Positions 8,798 through 18,091 of a DNA stretch of 64,000 nucleotides are shown here, piece by piece. Under the pieces are notes generated by a model. It saw nothing but the letters and a program-made list of their open reading frames with translations, made no database searches and was not told the origin of the DNA. This stretch comes from Berkiella sp963829835 (GTDB lineage: Bacteria > Pseudomonadota > Gammaproteobacteria > Berkiellales > Berkiellaceae), in NCBI GenBank assembly GCA_963829835.1, contig CAWHKC010000004.1:1426001-1490000 (forward strand), read 5' to 3'. The position numbers and the translations under genes are program-made. Position 1 is the stretch's first letter. Every line of letters begins with the position of its first letter.

Positions 8798-10687
8798 ATG
8801 GCAAAACAAGCTTATAACGCAGACGCAATTGAAGTCTTAAGTGGATTAGATCCGGTTCGTAAACGACCTGGAATGTATACTGATACCACTCGTCCAAATC
8901 ATCTGGCACAGGAAGTCATTGATAACAGTGTCGATGAAGCCTTAGCTGGGCATACAACCGAAATCACCGTCACAGTGCATAAGGATGGTTCATTGTCTGT
9001 CAAAGATGATGGACGCGGTATGCCTGTTGATGTGCATCCTGAAGAAAAGCTTACTGGGGTTGAGCTCATTTTAACTCGTTTGCATGCGGGTGCAAAATTC
9101 TCAAACAAGAGTTACGAATTTGCTGGGGGCTTACACGGAGTAGGGGTCTCAGTGGTTAACGCCTTGTCAAAAAAACTAGAAGTCACCGTTTTTCGCGATG
9201 GCAAACAATATGAAATGTCTTTTAAAGATGGTGAAACCCAAACTAAACTTAAAGCCACAGGGTCTGCAGCAAAGAAGCAAACGGGAACAGTTATTCGATT
9301 TTGGCCTGATCCCAAGTATTTTGATCACCCAAAATTTGCTATTCCAAAATTAACGCATGTTCTCAAAGCAAAAGCAGTTTTATGTCCTGGGTTAACAGTC
9401 AACTTTATTGATGAGAGCGAAGGCACGACCCAAACTTGGCACTATGCGGAAGGTTTATCTGCTTATTTGCGTGAAAGTTGTCAAAACATGGTTTGCTTAC
9501 CTGAAGTCCCCTTTGAAGGTAATTTTGAAAGTGAAGCCGAAACGGCAGCTTGGGCAGTGATGTGGTTGCCTGAGGGGGGGGAAGTGCTTGCTGAAAGCTA
9601 TGTCAATTTAATTCCCACAGCGCAAGGGGGTACCCATGTTAATGGGTTGCGCTCGGGCTTGTTAGAAGCCATGCGGGAATTTTGTGAACGCCGTAATTTA
9701 TTACCACGCGGCGTGAAGCTCACCCCTGAAGATGTTTGGGAGCGTTGTAGCTATGTTTTGTCTGTGAAAATGCGGGATGCTCAATTTTCTGGTCAAACCA
9801 AAGAACGTCTTTCATCCAGACAATCCGCGGCATTTGTTTCTGGCGTGGTTAAAGATGCTTTTAGCTTATGGTTGCATCAATATGTAGAACTGGGCGAGCA
9901 ACTTGCTCAAATAGTCATCAGTATCGCGCAAAGTCGTCTTCGTCAAGGCAAAATGGTTGCTCGAAAGAAATTGACTCAAGGTCCGGCCCTTCCTGGAAAA
10001 TTAGCCGACTGTTCAAGCGGAGATCCTCTCCAAGGCGAATTATTTTTAGTAGAGGGTGATTCTGCGGGTGGCTCTGCCAAGCAAGCACGCGATAGAGAAT
10101 ATCAAGCCGTGATGCCATTGCGTGGTAAAATTCTCAATACTTGGGAAGTTGATAGTAATGAGCTACTTGCTTCTCAAGAAGTACATGATATCGCAGTGGC
10201 CATTGGTCTTGATCCTGGTGAAACTGATTTAAGTAAATTACGCTATGGTAAAATTTGTATCTTAGCGGACGCCGATTCTGATGGTCTTCATATCGCAACG
10301 TTGTTGTGTGCTTTATTTTTAAAGCATTTCCCAGCTTTAGTAGAAAAAGGACATGTTTTTGTGGCATGCCCACCGCTTTATCGAATCGATATTGGTAAAG
10401 ATGTTTATTATGCCCTAGATGATGAAGAAAAAGAGGGTGTATTAGACAGAATCAAAGCGGAAAAGAAAAAAGGAAAAGTGAACGTGCAACGCTTTAAAGG
10501 TTTAGGTGAAATGAATCCTATCCAATTGCGTGAAACGACAATGGCCAGAGACACCAGACGTCTTTTGCAATTGCATATTCCTGATCCAACTAAAGCAAAT
10601 GCAATGCTTGATATGTTATTAGCTAAAAAGCGCTCTTCTGATCGTCGTCAATGGTTAGAAGATAAAGGGGATTTGGCGATTCTGTAA
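8798..10687 (+). CDS. parE: DNA topoisomerase IV subunit B
   Basis: This 629-residue ATPase subunit decatenates daughter chromosomes together with ParC. The GHKL fold appears as EVIDNSVDEALAGH, KDDGRGMPVD and GGLHGVGVSVVNALS. The TOPRIM part has LVEGDSAGGSAKQARDR near residue 410 and the DADSDG metal triad near residue 490. The C-terminal FKGLGEMNP segment contacts subunit A. Length fits ParE rather than GyrB, which is longer. parC starts 33 bases downstream, so both subunits are probably co-transcribed. Confidence 0.97.
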   Translation: MAKQAYNADAIEVLSGLDPVRKRPGMYTDTTRPNHLAQEVIDNSVDEALAGHTTEITVTVHKDGSLSVKDDGRGMPVDVHPEEKLTGVELILTRLHAGAKFSNKSYEFAGGLHGVGVSVVNALSKKLEVTVFRDGKQYEMSFKDGETQTKLKATGSAAKKQTGTVIRFWPDPKYFDHPKFAIPKLTHVLKAKAVLCPGLTVNFIDESEGTTQTWHYAEGLSAYLRESCQNMVCLPEVPFEGNFESEAETAAWAVMWLPEGGEVLAESYVNLIPTAQGGTHVNGLRSGLLEAMREFCERRNLLPRGVKLTPEDVWERCSYVLSVKMRDAQFSGQTKERLSSRQSAAFVSGVVKDAFSLWLHQYVELGEQLAQIVISIAQSRLRQGKMVARKKLTQGPALPGKLADCSSGDPLQGELFLVEGDSAGGSAKQARDREYQAVMPLRGKILNTWEVDSNELLASQEVHDIAVAIGLDPGETDLSKLRYGKICILADADSDGLHIATLLCALFLKHFPALVEKGHVFVACPPLYRIDIGKDVYYALDDEEKEGVLDRIKAEKKKGKVNVQRFKGLGEMNPIQLRETTMARDTRRLLQLHIPDPTKANAMLDMLLAKKRSSDRRQWLEDKGDLAIL

Positions 10688-10720
10688 GAAGCTTTAAGAA
10701 TTCAGCAATTGGAGTTTTGA

Positions 10721-12973
10721 ATGAGTGAGTCTACCGTGATGGTGTTTGAAGGCGTAGAACGCCAACCCATCGAAACGTTTACTGAAAAAGCATATCTTGA
10801 TTATTCCATGTACGTCATCATGGATAGAGCTTTGCCACATATTGCTGATGGTTTGAAGCCAGTTCAGCGACGCATTATCTACGCTATGTCTGAATTGGGA
10901 TTACATGCCTTAGCCAAATATAAAAAATCGGCACGTACAGTGGGTGACGTTTTAGGTAAATTCCATCCACATGGCGATAGTGCCTGTTATGAAGCGATGG
11001 TTTTGTTAGCTCAACCATTTTCTTATCGATATCCATTGATAGATGGCCAAGGTAACTGGGGATCACCTGATGATCCCAAATCTTTTGCCGCGATGCGTTA
11101 CACCGAATCGAGACTTTCAAAATTTAGTGAGATTTTTTTATCAGAGCTGGGATTAGGGACTGTTGATTGGATCCCCAATTTTGATGGTACATTAGATGAG
11201 CCCAAAATATTACCTGCTCGTCTACCCACCTTATTACTCAATGGCACAACTGGAATTGCCGTGGGTATGGCAACAGACATTCCTCCGCATAATCTCACTG
11301 AAGTCGCTAATGCGTGTATTCATCTATTAAAAAAGCCAAAGGCAACAATAGAAGAAATAATGGAGCATATTCCTGGGCCGGATTTTCCCACCGATGCAGA
11401 AATTATAACTTCAAGAGAAGATCTCCAAAAAATGTATCGCACAGGACAGGGCACCTTGAAAATGCGCGCCCAGGTCACTTATGAAGATAGCGATATCGTT
11501 ATCACTGCATTACCACATCAGGTTTCAGGCGCGAAAGTACTTGAACAAATTGCTGCTCAAATGCAAGCAAAAAAATTACCGATGGTAGCTGATTTGCGTG
11601 ATGAATCCGATCATGAAAATCCGACCAGATTAGTGATTGAACCACGTTCTAATCGTATAGATAAAGAAGCTTTACTTCTGCATTTATTTGCGACGACTGA
11701 TTTGGAAAGAAGCTATCGGGTTAATATGAATGTAATCGGTTTGAATAACCGTCCTCAAGTCAAAAGTTTATTAGATCTATTACAAGAATGGCTCGTTTTT
11801 CGCACCCTAACAGTACGCAAGCGCTTAACCTATCAATTAGAAAAAGTACTAGCACGTTTACATATATTAGATGGTTTGCTCATCGCTTTTTTAAATATTG
11901 ATGAAGTTATTCATATTATTCGTCATGAAGATAATCCAAAAGCAGTCTTAATGAAACGCTATGGTTTGTCTGACATTCAAGCGGAAGCTATTTTAGACTT
12001 AAAGCTTCGTCATTTAGCAAAGCTTGAAGAACAAAAAATTCGTGGCGAACAAAAGGAATTAGCGCAAGAGCGAGACAAATTGCAACAAACTTTAGATTCT
12101 GAAACCAAACTAAAGAGTTTAGTTAAAAAAGAATTAGAGCAAGATGTCGAAAAATATGGTGATGCGCGTCGCTCTCCCATAGTTGTTCGCGAACAAGCCC
12201 AAGTATTAAAGGATATTGATAGAGCACCAACAGAGCCTGTGACAATTGTATTATCGAACATGGGTTGGATTAGAGCAGCGAAAGGTCATGAAGTGATCGG
12301 TGCCGATTTAAGTTATAAAGCTGGCGATGGATTCTTTATGCAATTGCGTGGCAAGAGTAATGAACAGATCTATTTCCTTGACTCTATGGGAAGAAGCTAT
12401 TGTTTATTGGCAAGCACATTACCATCGGCGCGTGGCCAAGGCGAACCGCTTACTGCTAAGTTAAAGCCTGAGTTAGGCGCGACCTTTGTTGGTATGATGG
12501 TAGGTGAAAGCGAAGATAAAGTGATCCTCATGTCAGATATGGGTTATGGATTTATAGCCAAAATGGATGACTTGGCAACTAAAAATCGTAGTGGTAAAGC
12601 TTTGTTAAAAGTACCAAGTGATGCAAAAGCATTGATGCCAGTTTTAGTATCAAATCAAGATAAGCGCGCTGCGATATTAACAAATGAAGGGCGCATGTTG
12701 GTGGTTGATATTGCTGATTTTCCTGAAATGTCAAAAGGCAAAGGCAACAGGATATTACAAATTGCCACTGCAAAAGATAAATCTGAGCAAGAGTTGATTA
12801 TTTCTATTATCACCTTCACACACAAGGATAGTATCGTTGTTCATGCCGGACGCAAACAGTTGACATTAAAGCCAAGAGAGCTTGATCAATACCTAGGTGA
12901 ACGTGGAAAGCGCGGCCAAAAATTACCCAAAGGTTTTACCAATGCGACACGATTAGAAAAATTTATTGTATAA
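10721..12973 (+). CDS. parC: DNA topoisomerase IV subunit A
   Basis: The 750-residue subunit carries the DNA-cleaving tyrosine in the AAMRYTESRLS motif near residue 128. The quinolone-resistance region lies around GDVLGKFHPHGDSACYEA near residues 76-93. A winged helix, tower and coiled-coil follow. The C-terminal domain is a short ParC-type beta-pinwheel rather than the six-bladed GyrA form. The last 21 bases overlap the convergent small gene at 12953-13231. Confidence 0.97.
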   Translation: MSESTVMVFEGVERQPIETFTEKAYLDYSMYVIMDRALPHIADGLKPVQRRIIYAMSELGLHALAKYKKSARTVGDVLGKFHPHGDSACYEAMVLLAQPFSYRYPLIDGQGNWGSPDDPKSFAAMRYTESRLSKFSEIFLSELGLGTVDWIPNFDGTLDEPKILPARLPTLLLNGTTGIAVGMATDIPPHNLTEVANACIHLLKKPKATIEEIMEHIPGPDFPTDAEIITSREDLQKMYRTGQGTLKMRAQVTYEDSDIVITALPHQVSGAKVLEQIAAQMQAKKLPMVADLRDESDHENPTRLVIEPRSNRIDKEALLLHLFATTDLERSYRVNMNVIGLNNRPQVKSLLDLLQEWLVFRTLTVRKRLTYQLEKVLARLHILDGLLIAFLNIDEVIHIIRHEDNPKAVLMKRYGLSDIQAEAILDLKLRHLAKLEEQKIRGEQKELAQERDKLQQTLDSETKLKSLVKKELEQDVEKYGDARRSPIVVREQAQVLKDIDRAPTEPVTIVLSNMGWIRAAKGHEVIGADLSYKAGDGFFMQLRGKSNEQIYFLDSMGRSYCLLASTLPSARGQGEPLTAKLKPELGATFVGMMVGESEDKVILMSDMGYGFIAKMDDLATKNRSGKALLKVPSDAKALMPVLVSNQDKRAAILTNEGRMLVVDIADFPEMSKGKGNRILQIATAKDKSEQELIISIITFTHKDSIVVHAGRKQLTLKPRELDQYLGERGKRGQKLPKGFTNATRLEKFIV

Positions 12974-13231
12974 CTTATAGCCAGTATATATAACTTCTGG
13001 GATGATGCCGGCGATTGCACCATAGCGAGCTGTTCCTATTGTGCAAGTCACGGCATGCTTAAAAGAAATAATCTCACCGTCTTTGTAAAAAGAAGGAGCA
13101 TACACACCAAGAACCATTGCTCCAACAAAGCCTACAACTGCGCCCCCTACAATAAAGTCATCAATGATGAAGCCTTCAATGAAAGCACTTCCTGAAGTCA
13201 TTTCACATTCAGATCGGGTTAATACACGCAT
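12953..13231 (-). CDS. Small glycine-rich peptide with double-glycine-type leader (bacteriocin-like)
   Basis: This is a 92-residue product with a good ribosome site (GAGG, five bases before ATG). The first 15 residues, MRVLTRSECEMTSGS, align position by position with leaders of class II microcins such as colicin V (known leader MRTLTLNELDSVSGG). The usual Gly-Gly is Gly-Ser here. The predicted mature peptide of about 77 residues is hydrophobic and glycine-rich (GGAVVGFVGAMVLG) with one cysteine. Known relatives are cut and exported by C39-peptidase ABC transporters; none is present in this window. It overlaps parC by 21 bases tail to tail. Bacteriocin function is an inference. Confidence 0.6.
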   Translation of the reverse strand: MRVLTRSECEMTSGSAFIEGFIIDDFIVGGAVVGFVGAMVLGVYAPSFYKDGEIISFKHAVTCTIGTARYGAIAGIIPEVIYTGYKLYNKFF

Positions 13232-13366
13232 TCTTGCCTCAAGAGCTCATTAAGTTGGGAGTCCTAATTTAACAAAAGAGAATGCTTGAAGATATGCGGT
13301 GACCTTACGCTGGTCTTGGAATTAGGCTAGATTATCTAAAATCTTTCGAATTTTGGTGAAGGCGGC

Positions 13367-15046
13367 TTAATTGCCAGATTGTGTTTTCCCTTGGGAAACA
13401 GAGGCCTTTCGTTGAGGAAATTCCAGTGCTTCATATGCGAAGTGGAGTCCAAATTCTTGATAACTGGCAGTAGCACTGTAAATTTTTTGTAAAGTGGCAC
13501 AATAGGAATGGCTGTTGTATTCTATTTCAATCTCATTGCCAATTTTAAATGGTAATAGCGGTGCGATAAGTCTCATCGGTATTTGATGTTCAGGTATTTC
13601 GGGAAAAACCAAGGTGGATATTGAATAATGTGAAGTTGTATCTGCTAATTGCGTCTCAACGGCTAATGCCTCCTCGCTTAATAATTCAACTCCAATCAAG
13701 ATGCTATGATCGGATTCGTTTTTAAGCCAACGAATCGTGCCTATGGACCATAATTTAGCTTTAGATTCACTCTCAATTTCTAAGCCAATAATTTCACCTG
13801 TTTGCAGCTGGGATGGAACATCATCTGGCCATTTAAGGCAATATCCTTTCTCGCTTTGGTTGATGAGTTCACATAGATATTTTTCATGTTTAGGAATAAC
13901 ATTTTCTGAATGAGATTTAATTTGTGGCAAACTGTCTATATTAAGATCAATATTCACTGTATCAGGTTCGCCTTCACTAGCATCAATTGTTTGATGTTGA
14001 ACAAACCAATGACATGCAGAAATCCCAAGGCTAACACTGATAAATCCTTTTGTTCCTATTCGCTTATGAGCTCTTTCTCTTAAACTTATCCAAGCATCGA
14101 GAATTGATTCAACATAAGGAACAGACAAAGCAAATTCAGAAGATGAAAATTGCTTTGCCGTTTTTTCGTTACCATTTATATGCGCGGTAAGTAATTTTGA
14201 AAGACGATCGTTGATATGTTCTAAGTTTAAAAAATAACCTTCAAAAGGAGGTTTTTCATAAAGACCGGAATATCTTGGTGGTGAATCTTGGTGTGGATCA
14301 ACAATAAATAAACAGGAATCATTGCTATCTTCAGTTTTAATTTGTAATAAAGGAGCCCATGATTCTATTGCATACAATAATTGAATAATTTGAGCACGGC
14401 GTAAGTGATTAGGATTTGCTAAAGAAAATAGCAAACAATGTTTGTAAATATCAGCGAGAGTATTAAAGCGACATTGCCAGGTTAAATATTTTTTAAGTGA
14501 TTTATGAGCAATATGTTTAGTTTCAGCCAACTTATAAATGGTATGTAGTTCAAGCCAAATTCCCTCTGGGGCTGGACGATGCTGCTCGTAAGCATTAAAT
14601 ATTATTTTGGTGCAAAGTGATAGAGCATTTTGAAATGAGGATATGATAATGAGATTGTCACTGAAAAATTGATTATAAGCTTCTTCGATAACAAGTTTAT
14701 AACTATTGAGCATTTCAAAATTCATCGAATTTTCTAAATCGGCAATGGGTCGTTGTTGATGCGTTAACACTTCTTGTGAATCATAAAATTTTTGTAAAGA
14801 TTGACAAATATAACGCAGTGTTGGACGTAAAAGGGATAAAATTTCAAATCGCTCTTTGTATGAAATAGGAGCTTGATGGCTATCAAGCAATGTAAAGTAC
14901 ATTGATTTAGCACTTGCTGCGTTATCAGATAAGGGAAGTTGACTGCGCCATTGTTCAATGGCTTTAGGCGTCATTTCACGCTTTTTAGACATATCCCCTG
15001 TCTGTTTTGGCAGTGTAAGGCCAGTTTTTCCTTTAATATAGATCAT
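13367..15046 (-). CDS. Large protein with C-terminal PilZ-like domain
   Basis: The 559-residue cytosolic protein has no signal peptide or membrane segment. Residues about 40-330 look helical. Residues about 388-460 (CELINQSEKGYCLKWP, then IGTIRWLKN and IGVELLSEEA) resemble the beta-barrel of PilZ cyclic-di-GMP receptors; RERAHKRIGTKGF near 323 may supply basic ligand residues. The classical RxxxR and D/NxSxxG motifs are not cleanly placed, so nucleotide binding is uncertain. An internal ATG at 14992 is another possible start. It stands alone between a bacteriocin-like gene and a palindromic repeat. Confidence 0.55.
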   Translation of the reverse strand: MIYIKGKTGLTLPKQTGDMSKKREMTPKAIEQWRSQLPLSDNAASAKSMYFTLLDSHQAPISYKERFEILSLLRPTLRYICQSLQKFYDSQEVLTHQQRPIADLENSMNFEMLNSYKLVIEEAYNQFFSDNLIIISSFQNALSLCTKIIFNAYEQHRPAPEGIWLELHTIYKLAETKHIAHKSLKKYLTWQCRFNTLADIYKHCLLFSLANPNHLRRAQIIQLLYAIESWAPLLQIKTEDSNDSCLFIVDPHQDSPPRYSGLYEKPPFEGYFLNLEHINDRLSKLLTAHINGNEKTAKQFSSSEFALSVPYVESILDAWISLRERAHKRIGTKGFISVSLGISACHWFVQHQTIDASEGEPDTVNIDLNIDSLPQIKSHSENVIPKHEKYLCELINQSEKGYCLKWPDDVPSQLQTGEIIGLEIESESKAKLWSIGTIRWLKNESDHSILIGVELLSEEALAVETQLADTTSHYSISTLVFPEIPEHQIPMRLIAPLLPFKIGNEIEIEYNSHSYCATLQKIYSATASYQEFGLHFAYEALEFPQRKASVSQGKTQSGN

Positions 15047-15132
15047 TTTGGTACATATCTATTAAAAAGTTATTGTTAAAAGATCGGATAAAAGCTAATA
15101 AACTTGACCCTTTATATGAAAATATGTGCAGG

Positions 15133-15214
15133 AGTAGGGTGGGCAAAGCTTTTAGCGTGCCCACCTTTCTTAGGTTAGTATTGGTGGGCACGCTAAAAGC
15201 TTTGCCCACCCTAC
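15133..15214. repeat. 82-base palindromic element, copy 1
   Basis: Both ends carry GTAGGGTGGGCAAAGC and its reverse complement. Inside them AGCGTGCCCACC pairs with GGTGGGCACGCT. The whole element folds into a long stem-loop next to the epmB stop. A diverged second copy is at 55828-55905, so this is a dispersed miniature element rather than a local terminator. Confidence 0.85.
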
Positions 15215-15215
15215 G

Positions 15216-16232
15216 TTAGACAAGATCGAGGGCTGTTTTGCTTAATTGATGGGGTATTTCTTGAACAAATTTAGGCACAAGATAGCCAGGAAGATGTTCT
15301 CTTAGGTCTTGTTGTATTCGTTTTGCTTTGGCTTGTTCTACAAAGAAATGGCTGGCGCCCTGTACGGGATCGAGAATATTGACGTAATAAGGTAAAATCC
15401 CAGCACTAAATAAATCGAAAGATAATTTTTTTAAGATTTCAGAATCATCATTAACATCTTTTAATAAAACACTTTGGTTCAAGACAGTGACACCATGTTG
15501 TTTTAAACGTGTAACGCCTTGTGCGATTGCAGGAATGATTTCATTAGGATGATTGATATGATAAACCATCACCACCTCAAATCGAGAATCACTCAACATC
15601 TTAAGTAAACTTTGACAGATCCGTTGTGGGATCACCACGGGCAATCTGGTATGAATTCGAAGCAACCGAACATGAGATATATCTGCAAGTTGCTTTAAAA
15701 ATAAATGGATGGTCTCATCAAGTGCCATTAAGGGATCGCCACCACTTAAAATCACTTCAACAATTTCAGGATGAGCTGCTATATATTCTAACGCCCCTTG
15801 CCATCCTTTTCGTCCTGGATTGTTATTTTGGTATGGAAAATGTCGCCTAAAACAATAACGGCAATGTATTGCACAACTAGAAGTAAAGGTAAGTAAGACC
15901 CGGCTAGGAAATTTATGAAGTAAACCGGGCACCGGATTGTATTCAGACTCTTTGAGCGGATCACAAGAATAATTATTATCTAACTGACTTTCTGTTCTTA
16001 GAGATAGCACTTGTTTCAGCAACGGATCATTTGGATTTCTTTTTTCCATTCGGGAAATGAAGCTCATTGTTACTCGTAGTGGAAAGCTTTTATCCCATTG
16101 CCAAGAAATTTGGTCAGGATTGAGGTCCAAGGCAGTTAAAAGGACCATTGGATCGGTGATCATCTCGCTAATGGCTTGTTGCCATGTTTGTGACTGTTGT
16201 GTAAGGACAGGTTGCGGTATGATCGCGGACAT
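15216..16232 (-). CDS. epmB: EF-P beta-lysylation protein, radical SAM
   Basis: This KamA-family lysine 2,3-aminomutase makes (R)-beta-lysine for EF-P modification. The CxxxCxxC iron-sulfur motif is SSCAIHCRYCFRRHFPY near residues 110-125. LSGGDPLMA near residue 158 is the SAM/PLP-contact segment. The frame extends to 16313, but the ATG at 16232 gives 338 residues, matches known EpmB N-termini and leaves 74 bases for divergent promoters with efp. Together with efp and epmA, the core modification pathway is complete at one locus. Confidence 0.93.
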   Translation of the reverse strand: MSAIIPQPVLTQQSQTWQQAISEMITDPMVLLTALDLNPDQISWQWDKSFPLRVTMSFISRMEKRNPNDPLLKQVLSLRTESQLDNNYSCDPLKESEYNPVPGLLHKFPSRVLLTFTSSCAIHCRYCFRRHFPYQNNNPGRKGWQGALEYIAAHPEIVEVILSGGDPLMALDETIHLFLKQLADISHVRLLRIHTRLPVVIPQRICQSLLKMLSDSRFEVVMVYHINHPNEIIPAIAQGVTRLKQHGVTVLNQSVLLKDVNDDSEILKKLSFDLFSAGILPYYVNILDPVQGASHFFVEQAKAKRIQQDLREHLPGYLVPKFVQEIPHQLSKTALDLV

Positions 16233-16306
16233 TGCTGTTCTCAGGTTCAAACGTTTACTAGGACAGGCAATCATACACAAAAAAATAACATAATCCATGG
16301 TGACAT

Positions 16307-16873
16307 ATGGCAACTTATAGTACGAATGAATTTAAAAGCGGTATAAAAATCATGTATGAGGGGGATCCGTGCACCATCATCGAAAATGAGTACGTCAAAC
16401 CCGGAAAAGGCCAAGCGTTTAATCGAGTTAAGTTTCGCAACTTAAAAACGGGGCGCGTTTTAGAAAAAACCTTCAAATCTGGCGAAACGGTCGAAGCAGC
16501 AGATGTCATCGATGTTGAGATGCAATATCTTTACAACGACGGGGTACATTGGCACTTTATGATGGGTGAATCCTTTGAGCAGCATGAAATGAATGCCACA
16601 ACCGTGGGCGATGCTGCTAAATGGTTAAAAGAACAAGATGTTTGTGTTGTGACATTATGGAACGGACAGCCTTTACTTGTGATGCCTCCTAATTTTGTTG
16701 TTTTAACTATCACAGATACTGATCCTGGCTTAAGAGGCGACACCTCAGGTGGTGGTACTAAGCCTGCTACTTTGGAAACAGGTGCAGTCGTACGGGTGCC
16801 TTTATTCTTAACCATTGGTGAAAGCATCAAAGTTGATACACGTACAGGTGAATACGTTTCACGCGTGAAATAA
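16307..16873 (+). CDS. efp: Translation elongation factor P
   Basis: The 188-residue factor relieves ribosome stalling at polyproline stretches. The KOW-like domain carries YVKPGKGQAF, whose lysine 34 is the site of beta-lysylation by EpmA. Two OB domains follow, and the C-terminus ends in DTRTGEYVSRVK. Its stop overlaps the epmA start by one base (TAATG), so the target and its ligase are translationally coupled. Confidence 0.97.
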   Translation: MATYSTNEFKSGIKIMYEGDPCTIIENEYVKPGKGQAFNRVKFRNLKTGRVLEKTFKSGETVEAADVIDVEMQYLYNDGVHWHFMMGESFEQHEMNATTVGDAAKWLKEQDVCVVTLWNGQPLLVMPPNFVVLTITDTDPGLRGDTSGGGTKPATLETGAVVRVPLFLTIGESIKVDTRTGEYVSRVK

Positions 16874-17814
16874 TGTGGCAATCAACAGCATCAATTGAAG
16901 TTTTACAGGCTCGTGCAGCCTTTCTGAAATCCATCCGCAACTTTTTTGAAGAACGTGGCGTGATGGAAGTGGATACGCCGTTACTTAGCAAAAGCACAGT
17001 AACGGCGCCACATCTTGCTTCTTTTTCTTTTGGAGATCGTTTTTTACAAACATCCCCAGAATATGCGATGAAGCGCTTGTTGGCCAATGGTAGTGGTTCT
17101 ATCTACTACTTAGGCAAAGCATTTCGGTTAGAAGAAGTGGGTTCCCGCCATAATCCAGAATTTACCATGTTAGAGTGGTATCGCACGCATTGGGATCATC
17201 ACCAGTTAATCCAAGAAGTAGACGCTTTATTCCAAACTTTATTGGGAACCAAACCTGCGACAGTGATAACGTATCAAGCATTGTTTGAACAATATTTTGA
17301 TATTCAACCGCATATAGCTACCGCACAGCAACTGCAAAATATTGCTCAAAAATTTCCTTGGGCTAAAGATTTGTCCGATATGGATAAAGATGGTTGGTTG
17401 GATTTACTCATAAGTCATGGTATTGAACCTTTCTTAGGGCAAAGTCAACCGACGGTAATTATCGATTTTCCTGCTTCACAAGCAAGTCTAGCCAAAATTC
17501 GTAAAGTAAATGAGGGTGCTTCATTTGAAGTAGGGGAACGTTTTGAGTTTTATTATCGGGGCATAGAGTTGGCCAATGGTTACAATGAATTGGGAAGTGC
17601 TTGCGAACTTCGAACGCGTTTTGAAAAAGATATTGAAAAACGTAAAGCCTTAAATCTTAAGTCAGTGCCCATTGATGAAGCTTTACTGGCGGCATTAGAG
17701 GCAGGTCTTCCACCTTGCGCAGGGGTTGCTTTGGGTGTAGATAGACTATTAATGTTAAAGTTAAATCAAAGCAATATTGCCAAAGTACTACCCTTTGGTT
17801 GGGAAACCGCTTAA
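16873..17814 (+). CDS. epmA: EF-P--(R)-beta-lysine ligase
   Basis: This 313-residue class II lysyl-tRNA synthetase paralogue lacks the tRNA anticodon-binding domain. It attaches beta-lysine to EF-P Lys34. Class II motif 2 is visible as LGKAFRLEEVGSRHNPEFTM near residue 80, and motif 3 as GVALGVDRLLML near residue 290. Substrate residues ELANGYNEL near residue 232 are conserved. It follows efp with a one-base overlap. Confidence 0.95.
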   Translation: MWQSTASIEVLQARAAFLKSIRNFFEERGVMEVDTPLLSKSTVTAPHLASFSFGDRFLQTSPEYAMKRLLANGSGSIYYLGKAFRLEEVGSRHNPEFTMLEWYRTHWDHHQLIQEVDALFQTLLGTKPATVITYQALFEQYFDIQPHIATAQQLQNIAQKFPWAKDLSDMDKDGWLDLLISHGIEPFLGQSQPTVIIDFPASQASLAKIRKVNEGASFEVGERFEFYYRGIELANGYNELGSACELRTRFEKDIEKRKALNLKSVPIDEALLAALEAGLPPCAGVALGVDRLLMLKLNQSNIAKVLPFGWETA

Positions 17815-17817
17815 TTT

Positions 17818-17964
17818 AATCTTCCCATTTTGATTTTATACTTCGTTGACTGCGCTCATCTCGCAACAGTCATGTACTAAGATGTACACTCCTATTGCGC
17901 GAGAGCTTGTCGCCTCGTCTAAAATCAAACTGGTTTGAGTAATCTTCCCATTTTGATTTTATAC
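17818..17964. repeat. Palindromic intergenic element with flanking 24-base direct repeats
   Basis: The 24-base word beginning AATCTTCCCATTTTG occurs at 17818-17841 and again at 17941-17964. Between them TTTGATTTTA (17829-17838) pairs with TAAAATCAAA (17920-17929). An inner hairpin uses CGCAA/TTGCG and GTAC words. The layout resembles a miniature palindromic element with a duplicated end. It fills most of the 277-base gap after epmA; no gene was seen there. Confidence 0.65.
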
Positions 17965-18091
17965 CTACTGAAAATATTCCCTATTCATTTTGTGTTAAGT
18001 TTATCTATAGAATAAAAGATAAATAATCAATAACGATAGTAACTTTTTTACACCACCATAAAGAAATCCAGTACGGAGCCATATTGTTATT

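Noticed and set aside
15133..15214. Treating the palindrome as a simple epmB terminator
   Set aside because: There is no T-run and a related copy exists 40 kb away, so it is better called a dispersed element.
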